Made by a program: the position numbers and the translations under genes
Notes under the pieces: generated by a model
The model's database searches: none
What the model saw: the letters and a program-made list of their open reading frames with translations, nothing else
What the model was told of the DNA's origin: nothing
Shown here: positions 5,163-7,236 of the stretch, piece after piece
Layout: every line of letters begins with the position of its first letter
Numbering within the stretch: position 1 is the stretch's first letter
DNA from: Elusimicrobiota bacterium
Lineage (GTDB): Bacteria > CG03 > SLGR01 > JAGXOG01
Direction: 5' to 3'
DNA length: 7,236 bases
Assembly: GCA_027858455.1 (NCBI GenBank)
Contig: JAQICQ010000162.1
Span: forward strand, 1-7,236

Positions 5163-6095
5163 ATGAAGAGGGAAAAATTAAATTATAGTAAAATTGTATT
5201 TTTACTTATATTGCTTATGTCGCTTCATCGGCTGCTTTATGCTTCGCCGGGAATTACTGCGGCAAATTTTTTAAAACTGCCCCAGGGTATTCGGGCAACT
5301 GCTATGGGGTCAAATTATACGGCTTTCGCAAAAGGGCCTGAATCTCTTTATTGGAATCCCGCAGGCCTTGCTTCGGGAACATTTAACGAAGGGCGTTTAA
5401 ACTATAATAGCTGGATAGGAGAAACCTACTACGGATATGCGGGATACCGTCATAGGCTCAAGGGCGGAGGTCTTGCTGCTTCTGTGACTTATCTTGATTC
5501 GGGAGCTATTACAAAACGCGAAGGCGGCAGGGAAAGCGTCGGGACATATTATATGAGGGATATTGCTTTTGACATAGGGCAGGCTATGATTATATCGCCG
5601 AATTTCCGTGCCGGAGTATCTTTAAAATTTATATATGAAACAATTGACGGAAATAGCGCTAACGCGCTTGCCGGTGGTTTGGGCGCGCAGTTTTTTAAGA
5701 AGATAAAAGAACATTATTTAAACGCCGGCATGGCAGTTATGAATTTAGGAACCAAGATGGGTTACAGCAGCAAATATTCATTGCCCGCAGTTATAAAATT
5801 AGGTGTTGGCGATGAACTTTTTGACAGTAGATTAAGGGGCTCTCTCCAGGGTGATTATTATATTACGGACCAGACCCTCCACGGCGGAGCGGGAATTGAA
5901 TTTACGGCAACTCCGGCTTTAAAAATAAGAGGCGGATATGATTTCGGGCGGGAGGATATATCTTTTCCGTATGGACTTACAGCAGGATTTGGTGTAAAAT
6001 ATACAGAATATTATGAGTATCTTTTTGATTACAGCATAAGCATGTCGGGAGATTTGGGATTTGTCCACAGGGCAGGAGTAGGAATACAGTTTTGA
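5163..6095 (+). CDS. PorV/PorQ-family (UPF0164) outer-membrane beta-barrel protein, second copy
   Basis: The product has 310 residues. The signal peptide covers about residues 1-27 (basic N-region, hydrophobic IVFLLILLMSLHRLLYA). The family signature follows: KLPQGIRATAMGSNYTAF at 38-55 and SLYWNPAGLASG at 61-72 (W64-N65-P66). Alternating strands follow and the C-terminus is HRAGVGIQF with terminal Phe, closely mirroring the HRVSTSVKF end of the copy at 330-1274. Length and motifs are typical of PorV/PorQ proteins. AAGG at 5154-5157 precedes ATG 5163 by five bases. It sits three genes after a protein with a sorting-like C-terminal domain, so a role in exporting or anchoring that protein is a reasonable inference. 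Direct evidence of a type IX apparatus is not in the window. Its stop overlaps the TTG start of the next gene. Confidence 0.85.
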   Translation: MKREKLNYSKIVFLLILLMSLHRLLYASPGITAANFLKLPQGIRATAMGSNYTAFAKGPESLYWNPAGLASGTFNEGRLNYNSWIGETYYGYAGYRHRLKGGGLAASVTYLDSGAITKREGGRESVGTYYMRDIAFDIGQAMIISPNFRAGVSLKFIYETIDGNSANALAGGLGAQFFKKIKEHYLNAGMAVMNLGTKMGYSSKYSLPAVIKLGVGDELFDSRLRGSLQGDYYITDQTLHGGAGIEFTATPALKIRGGYDFGREDISFPYGLTAGFGVKYTEYYEYLFDYSISMSGDLGFVHRAGVGIQF

Positions 6096-7054
6096 AAAAA
6101 ACAGTAATTAAATATTTTATTTTTATTATGACGGTAACTTCTATAGGAGTTGTTTCTGTTTCTGCCGGAGGCAACGGCGGCGGAGCGGCGGCGCTGGTTG
6201 CCCGAAGAATTCCTCCGGCAAAGTATGAGAAATCCGCAAATGATATGGTTGTTTCTTTTATAGATGTCGGCCAGGGAAATTCAATTTTAGTTGAAGCTCC
6301 TTCCGGTAAGACAATGCTCTATGATGCGGGGGGGAATCCCGCATGGATGAAATCCTCGTGGGATCCGGGTATGCAGTTAGTGGTTCCTTATGTAGAGTCC
6401 AGGGGTATATATGACAAACTAGATTATGTTTTGATATCGCACGGCCACGCCGACCATTCGGGGGGGATGAAGGCGGTTATATATAATTTTGAAATAGGAA
6501 CTTTTTATGACCCCGGGTATGAGTATACCGGCGGTTCCTATAAGGAGATGCTGCAGGCAATAAACGCAAAGAAAGTAAATTACGGATATCTTAAAGCCGG
6601 AATGGGCGAGAAAATTGATATGGGAAAAGATGTTGAGGTTAAAGTTTTCAGCCCGCCGCCCGATTTTTATTTTCAGGGAACTAATTCCGACACTAACAAT
6701 AGCTCGATTCTTATTAAAATAAAATACAAAGATGTCAGCTTTTTATTTCCCGGTGATTTAGAGTCAAGGGGAGAGATATACTGTGCAAAAAAACACAGTC
6801 ATCAGCTGGAATCTAATATTTTACAGGTTGGCCATCACGGCTCATTTACCTCTTCTACAATGCCGTTTTTAAAACAGGTTATGCCGGAAGTAGCGGTAAT
6901 TCCTGTTGGAGCAAACAATACTTTTGGTCATCCGCGTCCGGAGGCGCTAAATAATCTTAAAAATGTAGGAGCGGAAATATTCAGGACTGATTACGACGGC
7001 ACTGTCAGGGTATATACAGATGGAAAACAATTTATAGTTGAGACGGAAAAATAG
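6092..7054 (+). CDS. Exported ComEC-type metallo-beta-lactamase-fold hydrolase (stand-alone)
   Basis: The product has 320 residues. The signal peptide is about 1-25 (MKKTVIKY, hydrophobic IFIMTVTSIGVVSVSA), followed by a Gly/Ala-rich linker. The metallo-hydrolase domain spans about 52-315 with FIDVGQGNSILVE (56-68), the metal site HGHADH (117-122), NNSS (202-205), FPGD (219-222), VGHHGS (246-251) and FGHPRP (278-283). This is the pattern of the C-terminal domain of ComEC, whose metallo-hydrolase part has been linked to degradation of the non-transforming DNA strand. Here the competence domain and transmembrane channel are absent, so this is a separate exported enzyme; its substrate is unknown. 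The TTG start overlaps the preceding TGA (TTGA) and is supported by AGGA at 6079-6082 and by the signal peptide. The next in-frame ATG would remove the basic N-region. Confidence 0.85.
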   Translation: MKKTVIKYFIFIMTVTSIGVVSVSAGGNGGGAAALVARRIPPAKYEKSANDMVVSFIDVGQGNSILVEAPSGKTMLYDAGGNPAWMKSSWDPGMQLVVPYVESRGIYDKLDYVLISHGHADHSGGMKAVIYNFEIGTFYDPGYEYTGGSYKEMLQAINAKKVNYGYLKAGMGEKIDMGKDVEVKVFSPPPDFYFQGTNSDTNNSSILIKIKYKDVSFLFPGDLESRGEIYCAKKHSHQLESNILQVGHHGSFTSSTMPFLKQVMPEVAVIPVGANNTFGHPRPEALNNLKNVGAEIFRTDYDGTVRVYTDGKQFIVETEK

Positions 7055-7108
7055 ATGGCAATTTATACCGTGATTACCGGTGATATAATTGAATCCCGGA
7101 AACTTTAA
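7055..7108 (+). pseudogene. Truncated SatD-like gene (first 17 codons)
   Basis: Immediately after the stop of the metallo-hydrolase gene, ATG 7055 encodes MAIYTVITGDIIESRKL and then TAA at 7106-7108. This matches the start of SatD-family proteins, which begin with a short strand and the block 'TGDIxxSRxL', and which are normally over 200 residues. The reading frame is cut right after that block. What follows is the tail of a DUF3307-like protein, the usual partner of SatD, so an internal deletion has probably removed most of both genes. The match is short and recalled from family knowledge. Confidence 0.6.
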
Positions 7109-7236
7109 AGCAGATGTTTGTTATAACAGCTAAATCAATTGCCAGATTTGAAGAATTAAAAGACAGAAATTTTGCTGAATATTATCTTGTAGGAACTTTT
7201 GCCGGTGTAGCATTTGCATTTAGCATAGGAATAATC
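7102..7236 (+). pseudogene. C-terminal part of a DUF3307-like membrane protein, N-terminus deleted
   Basis: From about 7102 to the window edge one frame stays open and encodes FVITAKSIARFEELKDRNFA, then EYYLVGTFAGVAFAFSIGII. This resembles the C-terminal region of DUF3307 membrane proteins found beside satD ('AKSIARFKEL-x-DREFAEYFLIGTLLS'). The preceding transmembrane helices that such proteins have are missing: upstream in this frame there is a stop at 7090-7092. ATG 7114 is available as a start but has no convincing ribosome site. The true end of the gene lies beyond the window. Confidence 0.55.

Noticed and set aside
1..7236. CRISPR arrays, tRNA/rRNA genes, insertion sequences and strong intrinsic terminators
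   Set aside because: No repeated spacer-like units, no cloverleaf or rRNA-like segments, no transposase or matching terminal repeats, and no GC-rich hairpin followed by a T-run were seen on either strand.

Overview
The window is AT-rich bacterial DNA with every recognisable gene on the + strand. Two outer-membrane proteins of the PorV/PorQ (UPF0164) type, two proteins ending in a FlgD-like/type IX-style C-terminal domain, several signal peptides and a Phe at the end of each barrel protein point to a Gram-negative (diderm) organism. That combination, with SpoVG-like domains and small nucleotidyltransferase (NTase) partner proteins, resembles uncultivated lineages such as Omnitrophota, Elusimicrobiota or Firestonebacteria. 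This placement is inference from gene content; no rRNA or marker gene is present.

Left part (1-1600): the 3' end of a gene encoding a sorting-like C-terminal domain; a small NTase-partner (antitoxin-like) reading frame at 138-329 that runs without a stop into a PorV/PorQ-like gene (330-1274); then a decayed antitoxin-like gene and the last ~45 codons of an NTase gene, each with a one-base frameshift. At 1600-1703 there is a plausible promoter and nothing else.

Middle (1704-2867): a signal-peptide protein built from what read as four SpoVG-like modules in tandem. SpoVG is known as a cytoplasmic nucleic-acid-binding protein, so an exported tandem version is the most unusual item here.

Right part (about 2904-7054): a tightly packed run that looks like one operon: a secreted phospholipase-D-superfamily protein with a sorting-like C-terminus, an antitoxin-like helical protein, an intact NTase, a second PorV/PorQ-like protein, and a secreted stand-alone ComEC-type metallo-beta-lactamase-fold hydrolase. 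Genes overlap or lie within 12 bases. The window ends in a broken satD/DUF3307 locus, where the first 17 codons of a SatD-like gene are joined to the tail of a DUF3307-like membrane protein.

Two themes emerge. First, the order 'sorting-domain protein, NTase-type small gene(s), PorV/PorQ protein' occurs twice. This suggests a repeated cargo-plus-export module, with two possible extracellular phosphodiesterase/hydrolase activities in the second copy. Second, the NTase/antitoxin-like genes and the satD locus are in different stages of decay, so the window is also a site of gene turnover.
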